From: Crocinitomicaceae bacterium
GTDB lineage: Bacteria; Bacteroidota; Bacteroidia; Flavobacteriales_D; Crocinitomicaceae
Reading direction: 5' to 3'
Assembly: GCA_022447585.1 (NCBI GenBank)
Contig: JAKVAR010000006.1
Coordinates: forward strand, 372,001 to 436,000
DNA length: 64,000 bases
This document shows positions 1-8,888 of the stretch, in pieces. The notes beneath the pieces were generated by a model. That model searched no databases. It had not been told where the DNA came from and saw only the letters and a list, made by a program, of their open reading frames with translations. The position numbers and the translations under genes were made by a program. Position 1 is the first letter of the stretch, and each line of letters opens with the position of its first letter.

Positions 1-395
1 AAAGGAGCTACAGAATAGGCTACAGATTTAGCATTTACAATTAGTAACACTGGAATATCAAGTGCTTTTGAAATCTCAGCACTACTTCCTTGGCTTTTTC
101 TTGCCCCATCGAACATTCCCATCACGCCTTCAATGATTGCGGCATCAGCACCTTTTGCTTGGGTTTCCAATACTTCTTTGACATGAGTTTCCGGCATCAT
201 TATCAAATCTAAATTGTAGCTTGGATTACCCGAGGCCAATTCATGAAATTTTGGATCAATGTAATCGGGTCCGCATTTAAATGCTTGTATTTTTTCACCG
301 CGTTTCACAAGAGCGCGCATTAAACCCAAAGAAATGGAGGTTTTCCCTGCATTGCTACTTGGAGCTGCTATTATAAATCGTGCTTGTTTTCTCAT
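1..395 (-). CDS. cbiA: Cobyrinate a,c-diamide synthase CbiA/CobB (N-terminal part; cut by window edge)
   Basis: ATP- and glutamine-dependent amidation of the a and c side chains of (cobalt-)cobyrinate. The 131 residues visible from the ATG at 395 start MRKQARFIIAAPSSNAGKTS, which contains the dethiobiotin-synthetase-like P-loop of the family, followed by KCGPDYIDPKFH and EGVMGMFDG, both hallmark stretches of CbiA/CobB. The start codon overlaps the stop of cobU by four bases (ATGA), so it is translated as part of the same operon. The glutamine amidotransferase half lies outside the window. CobQ, the other amidase of the pathway, is a separate gene at 17249-18712 and is clearly different in sequence. 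The frame is open to the window edge. Confidence 0.93.
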   Translation of the reverse strand, partial: MRKQARFIIAAPSSNAGKTSISLGLMRALVKRGEKIQAFKCGPDYIDPKFHELASGNPSYNLDLIMMPETHVKEVLETQAKGADAAIIEGVMGMFDGARKSQGSSAEISKALDIPVLLIVNAKSVAYSVAP

Positions 396-907
396 TTTAC
401 TTTCATTGGTATTCCAGACACCATTAAGGTTACTTCGTCTGCTGTTTTTGCAATGTATTGATTGATTAAGCCATGGATATCTACAAAACTTCGGGTTCCT
501 TTCTCCATAGGAATTAATCCTAGTCCAATTTCATTTCCTACTACAATCACATTTATTTCCTTCTTAAGGAATTGATCCCATTGTTTTCTCGCAAAATCTA
601 AGGTTTTCGCTTGATCAAACTCAAAAGCATCAAACACATTGGTTAACCATAATGTTATGCAATCCAATAAAACTGTTTTTCCATCTAATTCTAATTTTGC
701 AATATCTTTTTCTTCTTCAATGGTTGTCCATTCTTTTCCTCTTCTTGCGATGTGAACATCAACGCGGTTTTGATATTCATTATCCCAAATTTTAGAAGTG
801 GCCAGATACACTGCTCTTGGATTTTTTTCTAACGTCACTTGTTCAGCATATTCGCTCTTACCCGAACGCTGTCCTCCTGTTATCAAATGTACTCTTGCCT
901 TTTTCAT
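392..907 (-). CDS. cobU: Adenosylcobinamide kinase / adenosylcobinamide-phosphate guanylyltransferase
   Basis: Bifunctional nucleotide-loop enzyme: phosphorylates adenosylcobinamide and then attaches GMP, giving AdoCbi-GDP for the lower-ligand attachment step. The 171 residues match the usual length. The N-terminus has the P-loop GGQRSGKS (about residues 11-18), and VVGNEIGLGLIP near residue 122 matches the conserved CobU/CobP signature. The gene overlaps the chelatase-like gene upstream by one base and cbiA downstream by four, so it sits inside the riboswitch operon. CobS and CobT, which act next, are not in view and may lie beyond the left edge. Confidence 0.95.
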   Translation of the reverse strand: MKKARVHLITGGQRSGKSEYAEQVTLEKNPRAVYLATSKIWDNEYQNRVDVHIARRGKEWTTIEEEKDIAKLELDGKTVLLDCITLWLTNVFDAFEFDQAKTLDFARKQWDQFLKKEINVIVVGNEIGLGLIPMEKGTRSFVDIHGLINQYIAKTADEVTLMVSGIPMKVK

Positions 908-2577
908 TATGTTTGAGGAATTTGAATCCTTTCGTATTCTGCACCAATCTTTTGCGCAAACGACTTCACCAGCCCAAGAGGAACTGCTCCTCTTTCGGTG
1001 TCAATCATAGTTGTTTGCGTAATTGCCTTTCCGTATATTTGAAATGCAGAAACAGCTCGTTGAATTGATCCAGGGGAAGCATCTCCGAACTTACCGTCAG
1101 TTAAGAATAGTAACTGATTTGTTGTGTTTTTTTCATTTACGGTTATCGCCTTCAATTGCTTAAAAGCAGCTACGGCATTAGTTTTACCTCCGGTTGGAAT
1201 TTCTTCTATGGATTGAATTAAAGCTCCCGCGTTCGATACTTTTTCCGCATATATTTTTGCTTGATCATGATGCATTGCAAGTAATGAGAATAGTATTCTT
1301 TTCCCTTCATTCTCAGTTACAATTCGCTCAATAAATCTTTTTCCAAAGGAAACAACTCCCTCTTTTCGCATAGATCCACTGGCGTCCAGTAAGAATAACA
1401 AATGAAGTGCCGACTTGTTTTCTTCATGTTTAGGAATTACTTCAAAATGATCCCTAGCAATGTATTGAGCTATCGTTTTCCGGGGATCAATAGTTTGACT
1501 ATTGCTTACCTCTGTTTTCTGCAATTTACCGAGAGTAGAAATTCCTTTTCTATTATTTCCTTCAAGCGATTTAGGCGTCCATTTATTTTCAGGAGTATTC
1601 GATTGGATTGGATCATCATTATTTGATCGGTTATCCATTGATTGCTTATTGGGTAATTGTGAGTTTTCTACTTCCGTCTGGTCATTCGACGATTCCTCAT
1701 CAGGAGATCTCTTACTATCTTGCTTTTTTCGATGATTCAAAACAAAGTTTGAAATCGCATTTACATCCTCTTTGGTAACAGACAGTCTGTTGTTCCAGGC
1801 TGCGTATGCACTTGCCGTCTTTATTAGTATGATATCTGCGCGCACTCCTTCTGCTCCAGAGTGGATGGCTAATTCTGCAGCAAACGTAATTACCTCTTCG
1901 GGAATATTGATCGTTTCGAGCGATGTTTTTGCTTGATCCAATCTTTGATGAAATGCATTTTCCTCCTTTTCAAAAGATTCAACAAATGCATCCGGATTGG
2001 CATCGAACGCCAATCTATTCTTTACAATCAATGCTCGTTCTTTGACTTCTGTTGGTGTTATAATATTTACACTCAATCCAAATCGATCTTTTAACTGTGG
2101 ACGTAAGTCTCCTTCTTCCGGATTCATGGAGCCAATCAGACAGAAACGGCTTGCCATTTTTTGTGAGACTCCATCTCTTTCTAATTGATAGCTTCCTGTT
2201 GCTGAAGCGTCCAGTAAACTATCCATCAGATAATCATTTAGTAGGTTAATTTCATCTACGTATAGGATTCCCTTGTTAGCCTTTGTTAACAATCCTTTCT
2301 GAATCACTTCTTTCTTTTCGTTGATAAGAGTTCCTAGTTGAATTGATCCTAATACGCGATCTTCCGAAGCTCCAATTGGTAAGTTGACAAAGGGAACTTT
2401 TTCTTTCTTCGAAAGCACAGAAGCCAACGAACGAATTAAAGTTGTTTTGCCTGTTCCTTTATCTCCAACGGCGAGAACTCCTCCAATGGTCGGTTCAATC
2501 ATAGAAAGGATCAATGCTGTTTTAAAATCATTCTGTCCTACGATCGCAGAAAACGGAAATATTAACTCTTTATTCAT
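907..2577 (-). CDS. ChlI/ChlD-like (BchI-BchD) AAA+ and VWA chelatase subunit
   Basis: A single 556-residue chain combining the two motor subunits of Mg/Co chelatases. Residues 1 to about 290 are an AAA+ domain with Walker A GDKGTGKTT, Walker B-like ILYVDEINLL and the sensor region GSMNPEEGDLRPQLKDRFG. Residues about 290-380 are a polar, low-complexity linker. Residues about 390-556 are a von Willebrand A domain with MIDAS motif DASGSM. In cobalamin clusters such proteins normally energise the large CobN chelatase, which is not in this window. The start overlaps the transporter gene by four bases and the stop overlaps cobU by one. Chlorophyll synthesis can be dismissed from the context. The role is inferred, since CbiX in the same operon could insert cobalt alone. 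Confidence 0.88.
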   Translation of the reverse strand: MNKELIFPFSAIVGQNDFKTALILSMIEPTIGGVLAVGDKGTGKTTLIRSLASVLSKKEKVPFVNLPIGASEDRVLGSIQLGTLINEKKEVIQKGLLTKANKGILYVDEINLLNDYLMDSLLDASATGSYQLERDGVSQKMASRFCLIGSMNPEEGDLRPQLKDRFGLSVNIITPTEVKERALIVKNRLAFDANPDAFVESFEKEENAFHQRLDQAKTSLETINIPEEVITFAAELAIHSGAEGVRADIILIKTASAYAAWNNRLSVTKEDVNAISNFVLNHRKKQDSKRSPDEESSNDQTEVENSQLPNKQSMDNRSNNDDPIQSNTPENKWTPKSLEGNNRKGISTLGKLQKTEVSNSQTIDPRKTIAQYIARDHFEVIPKHEENKSALHLLFLLDASGSMRKEGVVSFGKRFIERIVTENEGKRILFSLLAMHHDQAKIYAEKVSNAGALIQSIEEIPTGGKTNAVAAFKQLKAITVNEKNTTNQLLFLTDGKFGDASPGSIQRAVSAFQIYGKAITQTTMIDTERGAVPLGLVKSFAQKIGAEYERIQIPQT

Positions 2578-3287
2578 CCTATAATTGAATTATATGTCCA
2601 ATAAATTCCAATGAAAATCGAAACAGTTCCTGCGATTCCATTCATCCACTTAAAAAGCGCTAGATTCTTTTCAATAAATCTACTCATCACAAAAATCAAA
2701 GTATAGCTATAAACGCCCATTGCCACTATTATTCCAATCGACTCTATACCTAATATGATGAGTGCATCGGCTGTTGAATCAGCACTTAAAATTAATGCGG
2801 ATGTAAGAGCACCTCCCGTTCCTGCCAAACCATGCAGCATCCCAACCCAAAAAGAACGTCGAATGGGATTCATTCCTATCTCTTCTCCGGTCTTGCCGTG
2901 CAAGTGAATTGGGTTTGAGTTCGTATGGTCATGTGCTTCGATTTTTTTGTGATCTTGCATCATTTCGTTGATCTTGTAATTTCTTCGAATCGCCACAATT
3001 CCTAACCAAATCATAATTGGCCCTATAGCTACTTCTGCCCAAAAGGAAATATCGTTAATGAATAACTTAGTTGATGATTTAAACAACAAGGCGATTCCTC
3101 CAAACAAGAGCAATGTTACTGAGTGTCCCAGTGCCCATTGCGAAGCTTGAATAACCGTTTTAAAAGACGTTTTTTCTTGTGTTATTGCTTTTTCCGATGC
3201 TAACACGGAAACCGCTGTTACATGATCTGGCTCAAACGAGTGCAATACCCCGGCCATTAATGGTCGTAATAAGCTAGCAGATGTCAT
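2574..3287 (-). CDS. NicO/HupE-like nickel-cobalt transporter, probable cobalt permease
   Basis: Polytopic membrane protein of 237 residues with about six hydrophobic segments. The first helix carries HSFEPDHVTAV, which resembles the HX4DH metal-binding signature of NiCoT/NicO transporters, and HGLAGTGGAL occurs in the second half. Between them is a cytosolic-looking loop rich in histidine (DHKKIEAHDHTNSNPIHLHG, about residues 110-130), as in RcnA-type proteins. It lies between cbiD (14-nt overlap) and the chelatase-like gene (4-nt overlap), so cobalt is the likely substrate and the riboswitch would control its supply. The direction of transport (uptake or efflux) cannot be read from sequence; uptake is inferred from the operon. 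Confidence 0.82.
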   Translation of the reverse strand: MTSASLLRPLMAGVLHSFEPDHVTAVSVLASEKAITQEKTSFKTVIQASQWALGHSVTLLLFGGIALLFKSSTKLFINDISFWAEVAIGPIMIWLGIVAIRRNYKINEMMQDHKKIEAHDHTNSNPIHLHGKTGEEIGMNPIRRSFWVGMLHGLAGTGGALTSALILSADSTADALIILGIESIGIIVAMGVYSYTLIFVMSRFIEKNLALFKWMNGIAGTVSIFIGIYWTYNSIIG

Positions 3288-4374
3288 TTGTTTTATATTT
3301 AATAAACTCCCCCGTCTTCGAAATCAGATAAAAATCCAATTTGACATGAGGAATAATGTTTTTTGTAACTTGATAACAATGTTTCAACAATGCGTTATAA
3401 AATGGCTCTGACTGCTCAAATGGAAATAGTTCTGGTAACCTCCCAGCTATGTTTAAACCTGTAATTTGTTTTGTTATTTCAACATTGTATCCTTCTTTTT
3501 CCGCCAATTTCCGGATAAATTCTTTATTCCAGCTTGAAATACAGCTGTGCGTGTCTATTCTGCCTTCCGCCAGTTTCGCTGCTTTTCCAAGCATGATTCC
3601 AATCGTTGCTTTTCGAATTTCTGAACTTGAAATCTTCTTGAGAGTTTCACCAATCCAATTGCCATAATGAATAAAAGACTGCTCTGTTAATTTTGGAAAC
3701 TTTTTTCGCAGGTACTTCTCACTTCTGGCTCCAGAGTTAATGACTAATTCGTCAATTCCATTGGCCACAGCCACATCAATTCCTTGTTCTATACTTGCGA
3801 TGTAAGATGATACTGAATAGGGTTTGACGATTCCTGAAGTTCCGAGGATCGAAAGTCCCCCCATTATTCCTACCCGTTCATTCAGAGTTCGTTTTGCTAA
3901 TTTTTCTCCATTAATAGCAAATATTTCAACCTGAACTCCACATTCTAAGTCAAAATCATGGATTAACTTCTGAATAGCATTAGTCATCATCTTGCGGGGT
4001 ACAGGATTTATTGCTGGTTCTCCAACCGCCAAATCCAATCCTGGCAGGGTAACTGTTCCGATTCCTTCTCCTCCAATAAAAATAATTCCCTTTTGATTTG
4101 TCAATTGAAGGCTACAACCAATTTCAGCTCCATTTGTAACATCGGGATCATCTCCTGCGTCCTTAATCACTGAACAAATAGCCCTGTTCTCATTGAACTC
4201 ACATGAATGAACAGCAATATTCAATATTTTATCTATCGGCAAATGTACATTCACATGCGAAAAATCCTTCTGATGAATGATTGCCATTAATGCCGCCTTG
4301 GCAGCAGCTGTTGCACACGTACCAGTTGTAAATCCATTTCTAAGCGGTCCATCGGGAACTTTTCTTAAACTCAT
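3274..4374 (-). CDS. cbiD: Cobalt-precorrin-5B (C1)-methyltransferase CbiD
   Basis: SAM-dependent methylation at C1 of the contracted corrin ring in the oxygen-independent branch. The N-terminus RNGFTTGTCATAAAKAA is the family signature and 366 residues is the normal length. GGLSILGTSGIVKPYS and the C-terminal DTHSC region also fit. CbiD does not belong to the canonical tetrapyrrole methylase superfamily that includes the other methylases of this cluster. Its presence together with CbiG and CbiX, without CobF or CobG, marks the pathway as the anaerobic type. A 30-nt gap separates it from cobK upstream, and it overlaps the transporter gene by 14 nt. Confidence 0.96.
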   Translation of the reverse strand: MSLRKVPDGPLRNGFTTGTCATAAAKAALMAIIHQKDFSHVNVHLPIDKILNIAVHSCEFNENRAICSVIKDAGDDPDVTNGAEIGCSLQLTNQKGIIFIGGEGIGTVTLPGLDLAVGEPAINPVPRKMMTNAIQKLIHDFDLECGVQVEIFAINGEKLAKRTLNERVGIMGGLSILGTSGIVKPYSVSSYIASIEQGIDVAVANGIDELVINSGARSEKYLRKKFPKLTEQSFIHYGNWIGETLKKISSSEIRKATIGIMLGKAAKLAEGRIDTHSCISSWNKEFIRKLAEKEGYNVEITKQITGLNIAGRLPELFPFEQSEPFYNALLKHCYQVTKNIIPHVKLDFYLISKTGEFIKYKTNDIC

Positions 4375-4404
4375 TTTTTAATAATTTTTATGTTGTATAG
4401 TGAG

Positions 4405-5157
4405 TTATTGTTTTAGGATTATTTTGAGTTCCTCTATGTTTTGGATTTGGATAAAAGAGGGCGGTGTTATTGGCTTTTTAAGAATGATGATACGAATCTC
4501 TTTTTTCATGGCGATTTGAACTTTTTCTTCTAATTTCCCTGTTGTTCCGCTCTCCTTGGTAACAATTACGTCAATCTTAAATCGATCAATCAATTCCTCT
4601 TCGTTTCCCACCAAATTTTCTGGTTTTTTCATAATTAACTGATTTATTGGAAAATCGCTTCTTTCTGCAATATCAAGAGAAGTTTGACGGTCTAAAATTC
4701 TAAAATAACAGGTATTATCCTTCCAAAAAGGCTTGAATCTTTCAATGGATTGAACACCAGTTAGTGCTAATAAGTTCTTCCCTTGAAAATCATTTACAAG
4801 CATGCGAATAATTTCTTTATAATCATTGGCATAGGTAACAAACTCTTGTTTAATGTGTCTCGAATATATACGTTCCAATCGGAGTACCCTTATATTTAAG
4901 ATTTTAGAAGCTTTATCGATTGTTTGATGTAATTCCTGCGCGAAGGGATGCGAGGCGTTAATCACATTTTTAATTCCAGCTGAGTTTATTAGCTCTTTTA
5001 ATCCAATAAAATCGAGTGCTCCGTTTCGCTCTTTACCAAACTCTCCTAATTCCGTTTCTACCTTTGTTTTTGTAGAATAAAGAAAGGGGAGTTGCATCTC
5101 ATTCAATAATGAAATTACGCGCTTTCCTTCTGTTGTTCCTCCGAATAAGAGTATCAT
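4405..5157 (-). CDS. cobK: (Cobalt-)precorrin-6A reductase CobK/CbiJ
   Basis: NAD(P)H-dependent reduction of the macrocycle of (cobalt-)precorrin-6A. The 250-residue protein starts MILLFGGTTEGKR, the nucleotide-binding loop typical of CobK/CbiJ; NASHPFAQ and VTKESGTTG are further family stretches. It follows the CbiG-CbiF gene after a 51-nt gap, the largest spacer within this operon, and precedes cbiD by 30 nt. The spacer shows no clear terminator or promoter, so co-transcription is likely. Which cofactor is used (NADH or NADPH) cannot be decided from the sequence. Confidence 0.93.
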   Translation of the reverse strand: MILLFGGTTEGKRVISLLNEMQLPFLYSTKTKVETELGEFGKERNGALDFIGLKELINSAGIKNVINASHPFAQELHQTIDKASKILNIRVLRLERIYSRHIKQEFVTYANDYKEIIRMLVNDFQGKNLLALTGVQSIERFKPFWKDNTCYFRILDRQTSLDIAERSDFPINQLIMKKPENLVGNEEELIDRFKIDVIVTKESGTTGKLEEKVQIAMKKEIRIIILKKPITPPSFIQIQNIEELKIILKQ

Positions 5158-5208
5158 ACTATTCTTAATGCTTGAGTCTAATTATTTATATTTGCTCTAT
5201 GCTTTTTT

Positions 5209-7047
5209 CTAGTTCAAAGTAAACTTCTTTTTTGTTCTAAAGATATGTTTGTAATCAGGGCTGTAAAGCTGAGATCTATTCTTTCTCGCTCCGATTGCTT
5301 TTCCAACGACAATTAGAACGGTTCTTGTTTTCTTGCTGTCTTTAACTATTTGGGCAAGATTTTCCAGGGTTCCCTGATAGATTTCCTCATCTTTCCATGT
5401 AACCCTGTACAAAACAGCTACAGGGGTGGCGGCTTCGTAATGCTTTAACAATTGTTCTTGTACTTTTTTCGCAATTCCTGCGCTTAAGAAAATACACATT
5501 GTTGCATTCGATTTGGCCATTTGTTCCAGGTTTTCTTTCGGAGGCATTGGTGTTTTTCCTTCTCCTCTTGTTAAGAAAATAGATTGTACGACCTCTGGAA
5601 TTGTGAACTCAGACTTCAACGCTGCTGCTGCCGCGCTGTAAGCGGAGATACCTGGGATGATGAAATACTCCATCGCTAACTCTTCGAAAATACTTATTTG
5701 CTCTTGTATTGCCCCATACAAGGATGGATCACCGGATTGCAAACGAACTATCCTATTTCCCTTTTTATAGTGTTCAGTCATTAGGTCTACTTGCTCTTCC
5801 AATGTCATCATTGCTGAGTTTCTAACAATTGCGCCAGGCTTACACCATCCTGTCATTTCCTCTGGAATCAAACTTCCTGCATACAATACACATTCTGCTT
5901 CTTCTAATAACTCTTTTCCTCTCACGGAAATCAACAATGCGTCCCCAGGCCCGGCCCCCACAATTGCAACTGCTGCCGTTCTTTCAAATGCTTTATTGAG
6001 TGCTATTGCAAATGTAAATTTCTCACCATTCACTAAGCTTATTTTTTGCTTTTCAACTAGTAGTTTTGAATTGTTAGACATCAACATTGAAGCTGATTCT
6101 GAAACTCCATTTACTCCGATTTTAGCTTGAACCATTTCACTAGGATTTGGTACTTCTACTTTTTGAATTTCTTCTGAAGAATATGTTAAAAAAGGTACCT
6201 TATTTCTTTCTGCGAAATTTAAATATGCTTGCTGCTCTGCCTTGATATCAATTGACCCAAAAGTACAAATCGCTTCAAATGCAATGCCTTTCTCCATAAT
6301 TAGACTTTTCAAACGATCTTCGAAGAGTTCTCTGTCTAATTCTTTTGAACACCCAGAACCTAAATGTAAACACTTTGGATAAAATGCCCATGTTGGAATA
6401 TCTACATTAATTCTTTTATACGTAACAGCAATCAATAATTCAAATAATGTTGTATCAATATCTTCTAGGTTGTAAAAAAACTGAATAAAATCAGGCGCTG
6501 TTCTTTCCAAGAATTCAGTTCCTTCATCTCTAACCTCTAATAATACTGCTGTCGCTTTATTATTTACAAAAATGGAAATTAAATCATTTGACGTCCGGTT
6601 GGTCCAACTTGACCATGAAAATCGTTCAGCTAATAAATCTAAACTCCAGATATCTTGCAAATCGCTAGATGTTGAAATCACGGCGTATCCTCCTAACACA
6701 GAAGCGACTTTTTTTGCGAATTCATTTGCTCCACCTTGGTGTCCTCCAATTACTGACTGTGCATTCTGACCATGATCATCGACACATACGACTGCTGGAT
6801 CTTCTTGTTTTGATGTGAGCAGGGGGGCAATAATTCTTACGCAAATTCCCAGTGCACCGATAAAACAGAACCCATCTCTTTTTCCAAAATTTTCTGTAAC
6901 ATAATCCTGAACAGAATTAACAACTGAAACATTGTCGTTGTCTGATTTATGAGTTGTTATGACCAGCGATTTCGGATATTCGCGTTGCAGTAATAGTGCA
7001 TTTTTAATGCCCCGTTCCGTGAATGCTATGAATGTTACTTTTTTCAT
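5209..7047 (-). CDS. cbiGF: CbiG-CbiF fusion: cobalt-precorrin-5A hydrolase and (cobalt-)precorrin-4 C11-methyltransferase
   Basis: A 612-residue bifunctional protein. Residues 1 to about 345 are CbiG, which opens the delta-lactone ring and releases acetaldehyde after ring contraction; the conserved block FIGALGICVRIIAPLL and the IGGHQGGANEFA segment (about residues 60-115) identify it. Residues about 357-612 are a tetrapyrrole methylase with the SAM loop VGAGPGD, RLQSGDPSLYGA and IIPGISAYSAAAAAL, closest to CbiF/CobM (C11). CbiF makes precorrin-5A, which is the CbiG substrate, so the fusion joins consecutive steps. The start lies two bases after the cbiET stop. CbiG is diagnostic of the oxygen-independent route. 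Confidence 0.94.
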   Translation of the reverse strand: MKKVTFIAFTERGIKNALLLQREYPKSLVITTHKSDNDNVSVVNSVQDYVTENFGKRDGFCFIGALGICVRIIAPLLTSKQEDPAVVCVDDHGQNAQSVIGGHQGGANEFAKKVASVLGGYAVISTSSDLQDIWSLDLLAERFSWSSWTNRTSNDLISIFVNNKATAVLLEVRDEGTEFLERTAPDFIQFFYNLEDIDTTLFELLIAVTYKRINVDIPTWAFYPKCLHLGSGCSKELDRELFEDRLKSLIMEKGIAFEAICTFGSIDIKAEQQAYLNFAERNKVPFLTYSSEEIQKVEVPNPSEMVQAKIGVNGVSESASMLMSNNSKLLVEKQKISLVNGEKFTFAIALNKAFERTAAVAIVGAGPGDALLISVRGKELLEEAECVLYAGSLIPEEMTGWCKPGAIVRNSAMMTLEEQVDLMTEHYKKGNRIVRLQSGDPSLYGAIQEQISIFEELAMEYFIIPGISAYSAAAAALKSEFTIPEVVQSIFLTRGEGKTPMPPKENLEQMAKSNATMCIFLSAGIAKKVQEQLLKHYEAATPVAVLYRVTWKDEEIYQGTLENLAQIVKDSKKTRTVLIVVGKAIGARKNRSQLYSPDYKHIFRTKKKFTLN

Positions 7048-7049
7048 AC

Positions 7050-8246
7050 TTATTTTTTAGTTGCGGCCAATACATTGATCGCGTTGTATTCGTTTATATT
7101 GACAGTGAGAGGAGTATTCAATTGATACCCTAGTTTTTTTGTCATTTTGATAAACGTCTCTTTTGATGTTTTGGAAACAGTGTTCATTACCAATTTACCG
7201 TTGAGTACTAGGCTTGTATCGATGCGTTGAATCATCTCTTCCAGTCTATTTCCATGTCCACCAATGAATACTGCGTCTGGAGAACTTCCTTCGATTGTGT
7301 TTGAAAAAAAATCTCCTATTTTAACATGAATACCGGGAGTTGATGTTCTCTTTATATTCATTTGGATAATTTCTTCGCATTCTTGACGAATTTCAAAAGC
7401 AGTAACATCCAACTCTGGAAATTGCCTTTTACATTCAATTGAAACGGATGCCGTGCAGGCTCCAACGTCCCAAAAAACGGATTTATTTGATAACTCAAGC
7501 GCTTGTATTGCCAAAGCACGAAATGGTTTCTTCGTTATCATTCCCGGGCGCCCTTCTAGCGTTTGATAAAAATCATCTGAGAAACTCGTAAGATTTACTT
7601 TCTCTGCAGTTTTTCTTAAAATAACTGTATTCAAATCACCAAATGATTTTTTAGATGCTATCTTCAAATCTAAGTATGAGATCTTCTCATTAAATCCATC
7701 TAAATGTTCTCCGACAATCAATTCATAGTGATCCAATCCAACATCTAGCAAATGCTGTGCAATCAGGTTTGGCGAGTGCTTTTTATCAGTCAGGACTCCA
7801 ATTGTCCATTCATTGCGAATTAAAGCTATATCCAATCCTTTCCAACTCCTTCCGTGCAGTGTTACGTGCTTTATTTCGCTTGCATTAATTTGAGCTTTAT
7901 GACATAAACGATGAATACTGGAAAACCAAGGTGTTATAACCAATTGTGCTTCTGGAATTAAACGTTTCAAAGTATTTCCAAAACCAAAGAAAAATGGGTC
8001 TCCTGAAGTAAAGATTAATATCGGTTGATTCGAAGATTTATATTTATCCACGATCGTTTGCATTTTTCCACTTATTTCAATCCACGAATGTTCTTTAGGC
8101 AAAATTGACTTCACCAATTCGTAATGTCGCTTTCCACCAGAAAATATAGTGTGCTCGTTCAACAAGTCGCGACCAATTGGAAGCATAGCATCGACATGAT
8201 CTCCCATGCCTAATATGTTGATTATAAGCTTAGTTGAAATGTCCAC
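7050..8246 (-). CDS. cobL: (Cobalt-)precorrin-6B/6Y C5,15-methyltransferase, decarboxylating (CbiE-CbiT / CobL)
   Basis: Two fused SAM methylases of 398 residues. The N-terminal half (about 1-205) is CbiE, with LIFTSGDPFFFGFG as the tetrapyrrole-methylase GDP motif; it methylates C5. The C-terminal half (about 215-398) is CbiT, a Rossmann-type methylase that methylates C15 and decarboxylates the C12 acetate. The usual glycine-rich SAM motif of CbiT, roughly D-x-G-x-x-T-G-S, reads WDVGACTASVSIE here, so the glycine after the threonine is alanine. The downstream GGHGNRLEEM block is intact. The gene starts three bases after the bluB stop. Confidence 0.94.
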   Translation of the reverse strand: MDISTKLIINILGMGDHVDAMLPIGRDLLNEHTIFSGGKRHYELVKSILPKEHSWIEISGKMQTIVDKYKSSNQPILIFTSGDPFFFGFGNTLKRLIPEAQLVITPWFSSIHRLCHKAQINASEIKHVTLHGRSWKGLDIALIRNEWTIGVLTDKKHSPNLIAQHLLDVGLDHYELIVGEHLDGFNEKISYLDLKIASKKSFGDLNTVILRKTAEKVNLTSFSDDFYQTLEGRPGMITKKPFRALAIQALELSNKSVFWDVGACTASVSIECKRQFPELDVTAFEIRQECEEIIQMNIKRTSTPGIHVKIGDFFSNTIEGSSPDAVFIGGHGNRLEEMIQRIDTSLVLNGKLVMNTVSKTSKETFIKMTKKLGYQLNTPLTVNINEYNAINVLAATKK

Positions 8247-8249
8247 CTT

Positions 8250-8888
8250 CTAATATTTGTTTTTAAGGACTACCTCATTCTTATTTTTACGTTTTTCCCA
8301 GCTCAACCTTTCCAATTCAGGGTTTTCAAAAAAGTAATCAACATAACCCAAACAGAGGTAACCGATCAATTTTCGATCTTCTGGAGCATTCAATACTTTT
8401 TTCACCTTTTCGGGGTCAAGAATGCTTACCCAGCCCAATCCAATGTTTAAAGACCGAGCCATTAGCCACATATTTTGGATAGCGCAAACCACGCTGTATT
8501 CTCCTGCTTCTTCCATACTTGTTTGACCGAGCACAGGGTGGTCACTAGGTTTGTAAAAAACAGCAATGTTTACTGACGCTTCAGTTATGCCCTCTAGTTT
8601 TAATAAGGCATAAGCGTCAAGTTTTCCGTCCTTGAATAATGCCTTAGCCTTGTTATTTTCCTCAACGAATGTGTCTTTGACCTTTTTTTTCACTTCCTGA
8701 TCGTCTATAATAACAAACTCCCATGGTTGAGAAAAACCAACAGAAGGAGCATTCACTCCAGCAAATAAAATGTCATCGAGAGCCTCTTTAGGAATGGGGT
8801 CATCGATAAAACGATTTCCGCGCACATCTCTTCGATAGATAATAATATCCTTTAAGGTATCAACCTCTTTTTTGTTAAACTTTTTCAT
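8250..8888 (-). CDS. bluB: 5,6-dimethylbenzimidazole synthase BluB
   Basis: Flavin-destroying member of the nitroreductase fold that converts reduced FMN and O2 into 5,6-dimethylbenzimidazole, the lower ligand of B12. The 212-residue protein shows RRDVRGNRF near residue 18, the FMN-contacting NAPSVGFSQPWEF near residue 46, EAGEYSVVCAIQNMWLMAR and GLGWVSILDP, all typical of BluB and not of generic nitroreductases. It overlaps the CbiH-CbiC gene by four bases and is followed by cobL after three. Its oxygen requirement implies that the organism grows aerobically at least some of the time, although the corrin ring genes are of the oxygen-independent type. Confidence 0.95.
   Translation of the reverse strand: MKKFNKKEVDTLKDIIIYRRDVRGNRFIDDPIPKEALDDILFAGVNAPSVGFSQPWEFVIIDDQEVKKKVKDTFVEENNKAKALFKDGKLDAYALLKLEGITEASVNIAVFYKPSDHPVLGQTSMEEAGEYSVVCAIQNMWLMARSLNIGLGWVSILDPEKVKKVLNAPEDRKLIGYLCLGYVDYFFENPELERLSWEKRKNKNEVVLKNKY

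Noticed and set aside
907-2577. Magnesium chelatase for chlorophyll synthesis
   Set aside because: No other chlorophyll gene is present; the gene is embedded in a B12 operon.
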